7,338 nucleotides of DNA from an uncultured Pseudogracilibacillus sp. Its GTDB lineage: Bacteria; Bacillota; Bacilli; Bacillales; Amphibacillaceae. Below the pieces are notes generated by a model. It was not told where the DNA came from and ran no database searches. It saw only the letters and a program-made list of their open reading frames with translations. Below, piece by piece: positions 1-5,605 of this stretch. Numbering within the stretch: the stretch's first letter is position 1; each line of letters starts with the position of its first letter. A program made the position numbers and the translations under genes. Location: NCBI GenBank assembly GCA_937974845.1, contig CALJVC010000135.1, positions 1 through 7,338 of the forward strand, given 5' to 3'.

Positions 1-52
1 TATCGGATTTGAGGTTTTTTTATGCTTTTTTGTAGTAAAATAGAAATAACTT

Positions 53-245
53 TGGTGATAGTGCTTCCCCTTTTGCCATGGCCAAGTTGCTGAAGGAGCC
101 TATAGATACCGCTAAATGCTTTCGGTCGGTCATCTTTTAGCCGTGGTTAAGTTGCCGAAGGAGGGCGGATCCCAGACTTCAAGGGTCTTAGGCTGAAGGG
201 ACTCTGTCCTCGCCTCGGTAGACCGTCATAAGTTCGAAGCTTTAA
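53..245 (+). promoter_or_regulatory. Structured 5' leader of proS, unassigned RNA element
   Basis: This non-coding stretch lies directly before proS and has RNA-like features. It carries three copies of GCYGAAGG (89-96, 154-161, 192-199). The first two sit inside a longer duplicated motif. A hairpin can form between GATACCG (105-111) and CGGTCATC (127-134), with one bulged base. GGGAC (198-202) can pair with GTCCT (206-210). No T-box sequence (GGTGG...ACCGC) is visible, although a T-box would be the common regulator for an aminoacyl-tRNA synthetase here. The CCGAAGGAG core recalls part of the glycine riboswitch, and GGCTGAAGG recalls part of the lysine riboswitch. The rest of either consensus is missing, so I do not assign a class. 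There is no T-tract after the last hairpin, so any control would more likely act on translation than on termination. Bases 1-52 are T-rich; TAAAAT at 36-41 is a possible -10 box, but no well spaced -35 is seen. Confidence 0.45.
71..163 (+). repeat. Tandem motif in the proS leader (two copies, 65 nt apart)
   Basis: Copy 1 spans 71-98 and copy 2 spans 135-163. Both run TTTT(A)GCC, RTGGYY, then a 15-nt core, AAGTTGCTGAAGGAG at 84-98 and AAGTTGCCGAAGGAG at 149-163, differing at one base. Differences elsewhere are mostly transitions. The sequence following each copy differs between the two. The arrangement suggests two related RNA domains in tandem. Confidence 0.6.
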
Positions 246-264
246 TTGCAAGAAAAAAATAGAG

Positions 265-270
265 AGGTGA
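265..270 (+). promoter_or_regulatory. Ribosome binding site of proS
   Basis: AGGTGA lies five bases before the GTG at 276. No comparable site lies before the upstream in-frame TTG at 246, which would add ten residues. The site therefore fixes the start at 276. Confidence 0.8.
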
Positions 271-275
271 TTCAC

Positions 276-1712
276 GTGAGTAAAGAAAAAAACTTTGTAG
301 AAAAAATTACTAACATGGAAGACGACTTTTCCCAGTGGTATACAGACGTTGTTAAGCAGGCGGAGCTTGTTGAATACGGAATGGTTCGGGGAACGATGAT
401 TATCCTGCCTTATGGCTATGCAATTTGGGAAAATATCCAGCAGGAATTCGATAAAAAGTTCAAGGAAACCGGCCATACGAACGTCTACTTCCCGCTCTTT
501 ATTCCAGAGAGCATGCTACAGAAGGAAAAGGACCATATCGAAGGTTTTGCTCCTGAGGTAGCCTGGGTGACCCATGGAGGCGATACGGAATTAGAAGAGC
601 GTATTTGTGTCCGTCCGACTTCGGAAGTGCTTTTCGGGGACTACTATTCGAAAAATATTCACTCCTATCGGGATCTACCAAAACTCTACAACCAGTGGGC
701 TAACGTCGTTCGTTGGGAAAAAACGACCCGTCCTTTCCTCCGCTCTTCAGAGTTCCTCTGGCAGGAAGGGCATACGGCCCATGCGACCCAGGAGGAGGCG
801 GAGCAGGAAACCCGTCAAATGCTCGATATCTATGCCGATGTCGTAGAAAATTACCTAGCTATTCCTGTCCTAAAGGGGCAGAAGACGGAGAGTGAAAAAT
901 TTGCCGGGGCAGAATACACTTTAACGATCGAAGCCCTGATGCACGATGGTCGAGCCCTACAGTCTGGGACTTCCCATTACTTAGGTACTGGCTTCGCTGA
1001 GGCCTTTGATATTCAGTATTTAGATAAGGAAGGAAAACAAAAGTACGTTCACCAAACTTCCTGGGGTGTATCGACCCGGATTATGGGGGCTTTAATCATG
1101 GTTCATGGGGACAACCGGGGCCTCGTCGTTCCACCGAAAATTGCTCCTACCCAGGCGATGATTATTCCGATCGCCCAGCATAAGGAAGGTGTACTCGATA
1201 CAGCCTATGACTTACGAGATCGCCTCGCTAAAATCGTCCGGGTCGATATCGATGCTAGCGATAAGATGCCGGGTTGGAAGTTCAACGAAGCGGAGATGAA
1301 GGGTTACCCAATCCGAATTGAAATCGGACCAAAGGATATTGAGAAAAATCAGGTCGTCGTCGTCCGTCGGGATACCTTAGAAAAAGAGTTTGTTCCTATG
1401 GAGGAATTAGAGATGAGAATTCCGGCCTTAATGGAAGAAATCCAGGAAAACCTTTATCAAAAGGCCCTGAAGCATCGTGAGGAAAGAACGACCGTTGTGA
1501 AAAATATTGAAGAAATGGAAAAGGCGCTGAAGGAAAACCCTGGCTTTATGAAGGGCATGTGGTGTGGCGATGCAGCTTGTGAGGAGAAGATTCAAGAAGA
1601 TTATTCCGTGACCTCCCGCTGTATTCCTTTTGAACAAGAAAATCTCGGCGATACTTGCTTCCATTGCGGAAAAGAAGCGAAGGAAATGGTCGTTTGGGCG
1701 CGGGCCTATTAA
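276..1712 (+). CDS. proS: Prolyl-tRNA synthetase, type 3 (archaeal/eukaryotic-like form)
   Basis: The 478-residue cytoplasmic enzyme attaches proline to tRNA-Pro with ATP. Class II synthetase signatures are visible: RPTSE at residues 113-117 (the TxE proline loop), motif 2 from about 144 with R146-W147-E148, R152-P-F and E159, and motif 3 HGDNRG at 277-282. The anticodon-binding domain follows from about residue 295. The C-terminal domain has cysteines 430, 435, 461 and 464, a likely zinc site (C449 is a fifth), and the protein ends in WARAY, with a terminal tyrosine as usual for this form. There is no inserted editing domain between motifs 2 and 3, which separates it from the longer E. coli-type ProS. 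The GTG start is chosen because AGGTGA lies five bases upstream. The gene stands alone: it has its own leader and is followed after 12 bases by a strong terminator. Confidence 0.97.
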   Translation: MSKEKNFVEKITNMEDDFSQWYTDVVKQAELVEYGMVRGTMIILPYGYAIWENIQQEFDKKFKETGHTNVYFPLFIPESMLQKEKDHIEGFAPEVAWVTHGGDTELEERICVRPTSEVLFGDYYSKNIHSYRDLPKLYNQWANVVRWEKTTRPFLRSSEFLWQEGHTAHATQEEAEQETRQMLDIYADVVENYLAIPVLKGQKTESEKFAGAEYTLTIEALMHDGRALQSGTSHYLGTGFAEAFDIQYLDKEGKQKYVHQTSWGVSTRIMGALIMVHGDNRGLVVPPKIAPTQAMIIPIAQHKEGVLDTAYDLRDRLAKIVRVDIDASDKMPGWKFNEAEMKGYPIRIEIGPKDIEKNQVVVVRRDTLEKEFVPMEELEMRIPALMEEIQENLYQKALKHREERTTVVKNIEEMEKALKENPGFMKGMWCGDAACEEKIQEDYSVTSRCIPFEQENLGDTCFHCGKEAKEMVVWARAY

Positions 1713-1724
1713 CGCAGTGGTTAG

Positions 1725-1767
1725 GTAGCTGACTTCTCGAATGAACTCGGGGTCAGCTACTTTTTTT
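1725..1767 (+). terminator. Rho-independent terminator of proS
   Basis: GTAGCTGAC (1725-1733) pairs perfectly with GTCAGCTAC (1752-1760). Wobble and CG pairs can extend the stem inward. Seven Ts follow directly (1761-1767). It begins 12 bases after the proS stop. Confidence 0.93.
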
Positions 1768-1794
1768 ACTATTAGTGCTATCGCTAGAGGAGTG

Positions 1795-1872
1795 CTGTGG
1801 TGGCAAGATACGAATGCTGAATAGCTTCTTTATATTTCACCAGCATCGGTAGAAAATCACTGTGGTGACAAG
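1795..1872 (+). repeat. Direct repeat CTGTGGTGRCAAG
   Basis: CTGTGGTGGCAAG (1795-1807) recurs as CTGTGGTGACAAG (1860-1872), 12 of 13 bases identical and 65 bases apart. The second copy continues as GGGACGG and a T-run. From memory, GTGACAAGGGGACGG-type strings are dispersed repeats in many Bacillota genomes, usually with an inverted partner; the partner is absent here. This may be a remnant of such an element. Confidence 0.4.
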
Positions 1873-1915
1873 GGGACGGTTTTTTTCGTAGAGGTTCGTC
1901 TGCTTTTTGTTAGGT

Positions 1916-1948
1916 CTTTCATTTCGCGACGAAGGGTGAAGATTTTTT
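1916..1948 (+). terminator. Possible weak intrinsic terminator
   Basis: An interrupted stem forms between CTTTCATTTCG (1916-1926) and CGAAGGGTGAAG (1930-1941). It has one mismatch, one bulge and GU pairs, with a three-base loop. A and six Ts follow (1942-1948). No gene lies directly upstream, since proS already has a better terminator. It may end a small transcript or be chance. Confidence 0.3.
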
Positions 1949-2305
1949 CTGTTAATGCTATTAGTTGATGTCTATTCTAATTAGGCAATATGCCTTCGAA
2001 GAAGTTTTGAATTAAAGACGAGATATAGAGCGTTACATAGTGGCTTTCTTAGAATAAGTAATAAAAAAGCGACGGTCTTCGACAGGAAATAACGCAAGCT
2101 TTCACTACTCGTGCAAAATGTCAGAAAATTACGAAAAGATTTCCTTGCAATCTTGGAACGTATACTTTATCTTAGAAATCGGGTATGAAAAGTACACCAA
2201 GTGACTCCATTCTTTAACGGGGGAAAAAAGAGAAAGTCTTGCTAGTAGGGGAAGCTTTAGTGCGAGAAGTCTTATCGTTAGGGAAGAACCGTAGTTACTG
2301 CCTTT

Positions 2306-2429
2306 GTGAATCGTAGAGAAAGAAGCTTACATAAAGAAAAATCCGTAAGCAGGATTCACCATAGATAAAGCCTAATTGTAGGCGGATTAGAAAAATTTTT
2401 GATGGCTTATTAGAAAGAAACTAGCCATC
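2306..2429 (+). ncRNA. Putative structured RNA upstream of thiL (three hairpins)
   Basis: Three hairpins lie in a row. Hairpin one pairs GTGAATC (2306-2312) with GATTCAC (2353-2359). After a lopsided internal loop of 12 against 2 bases it continues with GCTTAC (2325-2330) and GTAAGC (2345-2350). Hairpin two is GCCTA-ATTG-TAGGC (2370-2383). Hairpin three pairs GATGGC (2401-2406) with GCCATC (2424-2429), and TAG/CTA (2411-2413, 2421-2423) can stack above it. A good terminator follows at 2476-2504. The whole could be a small RNA or an attenuating leader of thiL. It has neither the conserved CUGAGA of a TPP riboswitch nor a T-box sequence. No promoter was identified with confidence. Confidence 0.4.
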
Positions 2430-2475
2430 CATAAGGCGCTAGTAACTATACGTTCAGACCTTCACATTGTTTGGT

Positions 2476-2504
2476 CGCTAGTAATGATTACTAGCGGTTT
2501 TTTT
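2476..2504 (+). terminator. Intrinsic terminator upstream of thiL
   Basis: CGCTAGTA (2476-2483) pairs with TACTAGCG (2489-2496) around a five-base loop. A G and seven Ts follow (2497-2504). CGCTAGTAA also occurs at 2437-2445 and could capture the same 3' arm, forming a competing helix around a GACC/GGTC stem (2457-2460, 2473-2476). The terminator ends 161 bases before thiL. It may finish an RNA from the preceding region or act as an attenuator. Confidence 0.85.
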
Positions 2505-2665
2505 ATGTTTAATAATTTTAAACAAAAGGCTATCATTCGGTTTGCACTTCCTGGCATTTAATGAGAAGATAAATTTTAGATAAAAAGGGAGCATCCTTTT
2601 CTTCCTTTAGAGCAAAGTATGAGTAAAGCGATGCAAGAAAAAAATTATTCAAAGGTTGTCCGCCA

Positions 2666-3661
2666 ATGGAAGAGTTTACGTTTATTTCAAAAATTACTCC
2701 AAAAACCTATCGCCAAGCCCCGATTATAAAAGGAATCGGCGATGATGCAGCTGTCCTTCGACTTCCTGGAGAGGACTTGGTCGTAGCAGTCGATACCTTT
2801 GTTGAAGGGGTTCATTTTACTGATCAAACCCTTAGCCCGGAACAGCTAGGCTATCGGGTGTTAGCTGTTAATTTAAGCGATATGGCAGCTATGGGAGCCC
2901 GCCCCTTAGCCTATCTCGTTTCCCTCGTTGCAAAAAAAGGTCGGGAAGAGGAGTTTTATTACCGGATGTATGCGGGGATGGAGGCCCTTGCCTCTCGCTA
3001 TCGCATCGATCTTATCGGAGGCGATACCGTCGTCGGGGAAGAACTAGTCCTATCGGTTACCGTCCTTGGTTCTGTCCCGCGTGATCAGGCCCGTTACCGG
3101 TCTCAGGCGAAGCCAGGAGATATTGTTTTCGTTACCGGAAGCCTAGGGGATGCCCAGGCTGGCTTAAATTTACTTCTCGATGAAAAAACTAAGAAAAGAA
3201 AACTTACCTCTTGGGAAAGGACTTTAATTCGCCGCCATCAGGAGCCGGAACCTCGGGTCGATTTTGCCCAGGCTCTACGCCCGATTCAACGTCTAGCGTT
3301 AAACGATATTAGCGACGGTATTGCCAATGAACTTGAAGAAATAGCGACGAGTTCCCAAGTTACGATAGTAATCGAAGCGGACCTCCTACCCGTTAGCCCT
3401 GAGCTTCAGCATTTTCCTCCTTTGCTACAGGAGGAATGGAAGCTATTCGGTGGTGAGGATTTCGAGCTTGTCGGAACCGTAGCAGAAGAAGAGTTTCCTA
3501 AGGTAAAGGAAATCGGTCGCATGCAGGGTCTTGAAGTGACTGCAATCGGCCGGGTATCGTCTGACCGACAGGGGAAGGGTCGAGTTTTTTTACGAAAAGA
3601 TGGAAGGGAACGTCCCTTAGAAAAAAGAGGTTACATACATCGAAGTGAGGATAGTGAATGA
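2666..3661 (+). CDS. thiL: Thiamine-monophosphate kinase
   Basis: ThiL phosphorylates thiamine monophosphate to thiamine diphosphate, the active cofactor, using ATP and Mg2+ in the cytoplasm. The 331 residues match the usual family length (about 325). Family motifs are in order: GIGDDAAVL (23-31) with the metal-binding D26-D27, DTFVEGVHF (43-51), VNLSDMAAMG (68-77), GGDT (118-121), the VTGSLGDAQAGL stretch near 160, DISDG (214-218) and GGEDFE (262-267). N213 precedes DISDG where many homologues carry a hydrophobic residue or Met. The ATG at 2666 is the only usable start in frame, because a stop lies at 2624-2626. Its Shine-Dalgarno is modest (AAAGG at 2651-2655, ten bases away). The 3' end overlaps tsaE in an ATGA, so the two are translationally coupled. 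It heads the operon with tsaE, tsaB and rimI. Confidence 0.96.
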   Translation: MEEFTFISKITPKTYRQAPIIKGIGDDAAVLRLPGEDLVVAVDTFVEGVHFTDQTLSPEQLGYRVLAVNLSDMAAMGARPLAYLVSLVAKKGREEEFYYRMYAGMEALASRYRIDLIGGDTVVGEELVLSVTVLGSVPRDQARYRSQAKPGDIVFVTGSLGDAQAGLNLLLDEKTKKRKLTSWERTLIRRHQEPEPRVDFAQALRPIQRLALNDISDGIANELEEIATSSQVTIVIEADLLPVSPELQHFPPLLQEEWKLFGGEDFELVGTVAEEEFPKVKEIGRMQGLEVTAIGRVSSDRQGKGRVFLRKDGRERPLEKRGYIHRSEDSE

Positions 3662-4140
3662 TGAAGTTACAAATGCTGAGTAAAAGTGAAGAAGATACTC
3701 AAAAGATTGCTGAGGTCTTGGCTGGCTTATCCCAACCTGGCGACGTCATTACCCTATCGGGGGATCTTGGTGTAGGGAAAACCGCCTTTACGAAGGGCTT
3801 CGCTAAAGGTTTAAATATTATAGAACCTATTACGAGTCCGACCTTTACGATTATTAAGGAATATGAAGGTGAGCTAACTTTATATCATATGGACGTCTAC
3901 CGTCTAGAGTTTTCCGAGGAGGATCTCGGCTTCGATGAATACTTTTATGGCGACGGTGTGACCATCGTCGAGTGGGCTAAGTTTATCGAGGAGTTTTTAC
4001 CAGATACTTATTTAGCGATTCAAATCGAAAGGTTGGGAGAGACGGACCGCCTCTTGACGATAGAGGCAATCGGAAGTCGTTATGAAGACTTGCTCGAACA
4101 AGTACGCAGATCACCAGCGAGGAGTTTTTTATATGAATAG
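3658..4140 (+). CDS. tsaE: tRNA threonylcarbamoyladenosine biosynthesis ATPase TsaE
   Basis: TsaE is the P-loop ATPase that binds the TsaB-TsaD complex and drives the turnover of t6A synthesis at A37 of ANN-decoding tRNAs. The 160 residues fit the family (B. subtilis YdiB is about 158). Visible features are the Walker A motif GDLGVGKT (35-42), SPTFT (60-64), the HMDVYRLE motif (77-84) with D79, and VEWAK (104-108) with E105. Two adjacent ATGs are possible, at 3658 (ATGA overlap with thiL) and 3661. GAGG at 3647-3650 is spaced for either, so the start is uncertain by one residue. The last codons carry the ribosome binding site of tsaB. Confidence 0.96.
   Translation: MMKLQMLSKSEEDTQKIAEVLAGLSQPGDVITLSGDLGVGKTAFTKGFAKGLNIIEPITSPTFTIIKEYEGELTLYHMDVYRLEFSEEDLGFDEYFYGDGVTIVEWAKFIEEFLPDTYLAIQIERLGETDRLLTIEAIGSRYEDLLEQVRRSPARSFLYE
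4120..4124 (+). promoter_or_regulatory. Ribosome binding site of tsaB, inside tsaE
   Basis: AGGAG lies eight bases before the ATG at 4133. It decides the tsaB start. The longer frame from the ATG at 4082 would add 17 residues not typical of the family, and would begin deep inside tsaE. Confidence 0.85.
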
Positions 4141-4831
4141 ATTAGCAATCGATACATCGAATGAAATTTTAGCCGTCGCGCTAGAAAAAGAAGGAGAAGT
4201 CGTCGTGGAAAAAATGACACGAGTCAAGCAGGGACAAACAGCCCGTCTAATGCCGGCGATTGTCGATGCGATGACCCTTGTCGGAATGGAGCCGGACGAC
4301 TTAGAGGAAATTATCGTCGGTCGAGGTCCCGGTTCTTATACCGGAATCCGCGTCGGTGTCACGACTGCTAAGACGATGGCCTGGGGATTGGATATCCCGA
4401 TTATTCCTGTATCGAGTCTCGGAGCCCTTGCCTACAATGCACGGTTTTTCGACGGCTATGTGATGCCCTTTTACAATGCCCGCCGAGGAGCGATGTTTAC
4501 CGGCTTATACAAGTTCACCGATGGAAAACTGATCGAGGTATTGGAAGAACGGTATACGCCCTTTCAAGATTGGGTGAAGGAAGTCGAACCTTATCGCAAG
4601 GAAGGCTTGATTTGTCTCAGCCCACACTTGGACGTTTTTCAAGAAGCCTTGGAAGAAGAGTTTGGCGAATCAGTCCTTCTACCGACTAAGGAAGCCCATA
4701 ATTTACGGCCTAGCAATTTATTAGCCTACCGGTCAGAAGTAGAAGCCGAAGACGTTCATTTAGTGAAGCCTCATTATTTACGGATAACCGAAGCGGAAGC
4801 GAAGGTACAGAAACGACAAAAAGGCGAGTGA
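4133..4831 (+). CDS. tsaB: tRNA threonylcarbamoyladenosine biosynthesis protein TsaB
   Basis: TsaB is the non-catalytic partner of TsaD, with the same ASKHA-type fold. It scaffolds the TsaD-TsaB-TsaE complex that makes t6A37. From the chosen ATG it has 232 residues, the usual family size. The N-terminus is MNRLAIDTSNE, with the family's IDTS motif at 6-9. The signature GRGPGSYTGIRVG occupies 63-75. PHYLR and an EAEAK string lie near the C-terminus, as in many Bacilli homologues. The start at 4133 is supported by AGGAG at 4120-4124 and overlaps the tsaE stop by eight bases. rimI begins six bases after the stop, so the genes are co-transcribed. The metal-binding histidines of TsaD are absent, as expected for TsaB. 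Confidence 0.95.
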   Translation: MNRLAIDTSNEILAVALEKEGEVVVEKMTRVKQGQTARLMPAIVDAMTLVGMEPDDLEEIIVGRGPGSYTGIRVGVTTAKTMAWGLDIPIIPVSSLGALAYNARFFDGYVMPFYNARRGAMFTGLYKFTDGKLIEVLEERYTPFQDWVKEVEPYRKEGLICLSPHLDVFQEALEEEFGESVLLPTKEAHNLRPSNLLAYRSEVEAEDVHLVKPHYLRITEAEAKVQKRQKGE

Positions 4832-4837
4832 CAGAAG

Positions 4838-5329
4838 ATGGTAACATTATCCTTTCGAAAGATGAAAATGGAAGATTTACCCGATGTCATGGCCATCGAT
4901 CTCGATGCCTTCCCCTCTCCGTGGACCCGGGAAGTCTACGAGCAGGAATTGTTGAAGAATGATTTTGCCCATTACTTCGTTTTGCAAACTGATGACGGTA
5001 AAATCGTCGGCTACGTCGGATTATGGATTGTGTTCGAAGATGCCCAAATAACTAATATCGCCGTACATAAAGATTTTCGTGGAAAAAGAATCGGCGAACG
5101 ACTTTTCGGTTATGCTTTAGCCTTTGCTTTTTATCAAGGGGCTCAAACCCTTTCTTTAGAAGTCCGCCCTTCGAATACCGTCGCGAAAAATATGTATCGT
5201 AAATTCGGCTTGAAAGAAGGTGGCATCCGAAAAAACTATTATCCAGATAACGGTGAAGATGCCATCGTCATGTGGGTGAATCTAACGGATATTAAGTTCG
5301 AGAATTTTATCAATGAAACGACGCGGTAA
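4838..5329 (+). CDS. rimI: Ribosomal protein S18-alanine N-acetyltransferase RimI
   Basis: RimI is a GNAT-family enzyme that acetylates protein N-termini using acetyl-CoA; its classical substrate is ribosomal protein S18. The 163 residues cover one GNAT domain. Visible hallmarks are FPSPWTREVYEQEL near residue 25, the TNIAVHKDFRGKRIGERLF stretch, LEVRPSN followed by MYRKFGL, and NYYPDNGEDAIVMW near the end. The acetyl-CoA loop reads RGKRIG where the general Q/R-x-x-G-x-G/A pattern has a central glycine; I believe lysine or arginine there is common in Bacilli. The gene sits six bases after tsaB. The ribosome binding site is weak and distant (AAGG at 4821-4824), which fits coupling to tsaB translation. 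About 18 residues follow the domain (ending FINETTR). Actual substrates in this organism are unknown. Confidence 0.93.
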   Translation: MVTLSFRKMKMEDLPDVMAIDLDAFPSPWTREVYEQELLKNDFAHYFVLQTDDGKIVGYVGLWIVFEDAQITNIAVHKDFRGKRIGERLFGYALAFAFYQGAQTLSLEVRPSNTVAKNMYRKFGLKEGGIRKNYYPDNGEDAIVMWVNLTDIKFENFINETTR

Positions 5330-5402
5330 GCTTTTTTAAACTCTTTTAATTTAACATTAGTGCAAGTAGAATGCATACTGAAAAATGGGTAATGCGCTTT
5401 AT

Positions 5403-5448
5403 CGTCTTTTGCTTTAAGGTCGAAAAAAGCGAAGGACGTTATTTTATC
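5403..5448 (+). terminator. Terminator-like hairpin after rimI
   Basis: CGTCTTTTGCTTT (5403-5415) pairs over 13 positions with AAAGCGAAGGACG (5426-5438), including two GU pairs, with a ten-base loop. TTATTTTAT follows, a broken T-tract. It lies 73 bases after the rimI stop and would end, or partly attenuate, the thiL-tsaE-tsaB-rimI transcript before tsaD. Confidence 0.55.
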
Positions 5449-5494
5449 TACGGGAAGGGATAGGATGACGGTTGCTGTTAGGAGGACCGTTTTA

Positions 5495-5581
5495 ATGCTA
5501 ACTATGGCGCTAATTATAAAGTCGCCCGGTGGGGCTTTGTTGCTATGTTTGCATTTGATTGTGCACCTGTGGATGCGCTAA
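5495..5581 (+). CDS. Candidate hydrophobic mini-protein or leader peptide upstream of tsaD
   Basis: This 28-codon frame starts with ATG nine bases after a perfect AGGAGG (5480-5485), the best Shine-Dalgarno between rimI and tsaD. The peptide begins MLTMALIIKSPGG and continues with a hydrophobic run rich in Leu, Ile and Val (roughly residues 14-27, ALLLCLHLIVHLWM), long enough for a short membrane segment. It ends at TAA 5579-5581. The frame differs from that of tsaD. I recognise no family. It could be a regulatory leader peptide, a small membrane protein, or a chance frame; the ribosome binding site is the main argument for translation. Confidence 0.4.
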   Translation: MLTMALIIKSPGGALLLCLHLIVHLWMR

Positions 5582-5589
5582 TTATAAAG
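5507..5589 (+). repeat. Exact 15-nt direct repeat in the tsaD leader
   Basis: GCGCTAATTATAAAG occurs at 5507-5521 and again at 5575-5589, 68 bases apart and identical. Each copy contains TATAAA, which could serve as a -10 box; TTGTGC (5559-5564) lies 18 bases before the second one. The copies could be tandem promoters, a regulator's two binding sites, or a small duplication. Confidence 0.55.
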
Positions 5590-5605
5590 GGAGTATATTT
5601 TGAAC

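Larger units (their letters stand above)
1768..2475. other. Long gene-poor intergenic region
   Basis: No convincing coding region is seen on either strand. The best short reading frame (ATG at 2118, 28 codons) has no ribosome binding site. The stretch contains a partial direct repeat near 1795-1872, a terminator-like hairpin at 1916-1948, an imperfect 33-nt-spaced direct repeat (AAGTCTT at 2234 and 2267, each followed by a related TAG(T)AGGGGAAG-type string), and a series of hairpins from 2306. It could hold a decayed gene, an untranslated RNA, or a long leader for thiL. I cannot decide between these from the sequence alone. Confidence 0.6.

Noticed and set aside
53..245. tRNA gene in the proS leader
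   Set aside because: GGCCAAGTTGCTGAAGG and GTTCGAAGC recall D-arm and T-arm strings, but no cloverleaf with acceptor and anticodon stems can be drawn at the right spacing.
246..275. TTG start for proS ten codons upstream
   Set aside because: No ribosome binding site precedes it, while AGGTGA is well placed for the GTG at 276, and the extra residues are encoded by the ribosome binding site region itself.
147..1664. Minus-strand frames and other-frame plus-strand frames over proS, and the minus-strand frame over tsaD (6359-6571)
   Set aside because: They lie antisense or out of frame to well-supported genes, lack ribosome binding sites and show no family features.
2118..2204. 28-codon frame starting MSENYEK in the proS-thiL gap
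   Set aside because: It has no ribosome binding site, no recognised homology, and a length easily expected by chance.
2180..2504. TPP riboswitch or T-box upstream of thiL
   Set aside because: Neither the CUGAGA core of the TPP riboswitch nor a T-box GGTGG...ACC sequence is present.
2619..2744. 41-codon frame overlapping the thiL start
   Set aside because: It has no ribosome binding site and runs in another frame through conserved thiL codons; it is most likely a shadow.
4082..4132. Longer tsaB starting at 4082
   Set aside because: The extra 17 residues lie inside tsaE, are untypical of the family, and the AGGAG at 4120-4124 selects the ATG at 4133.
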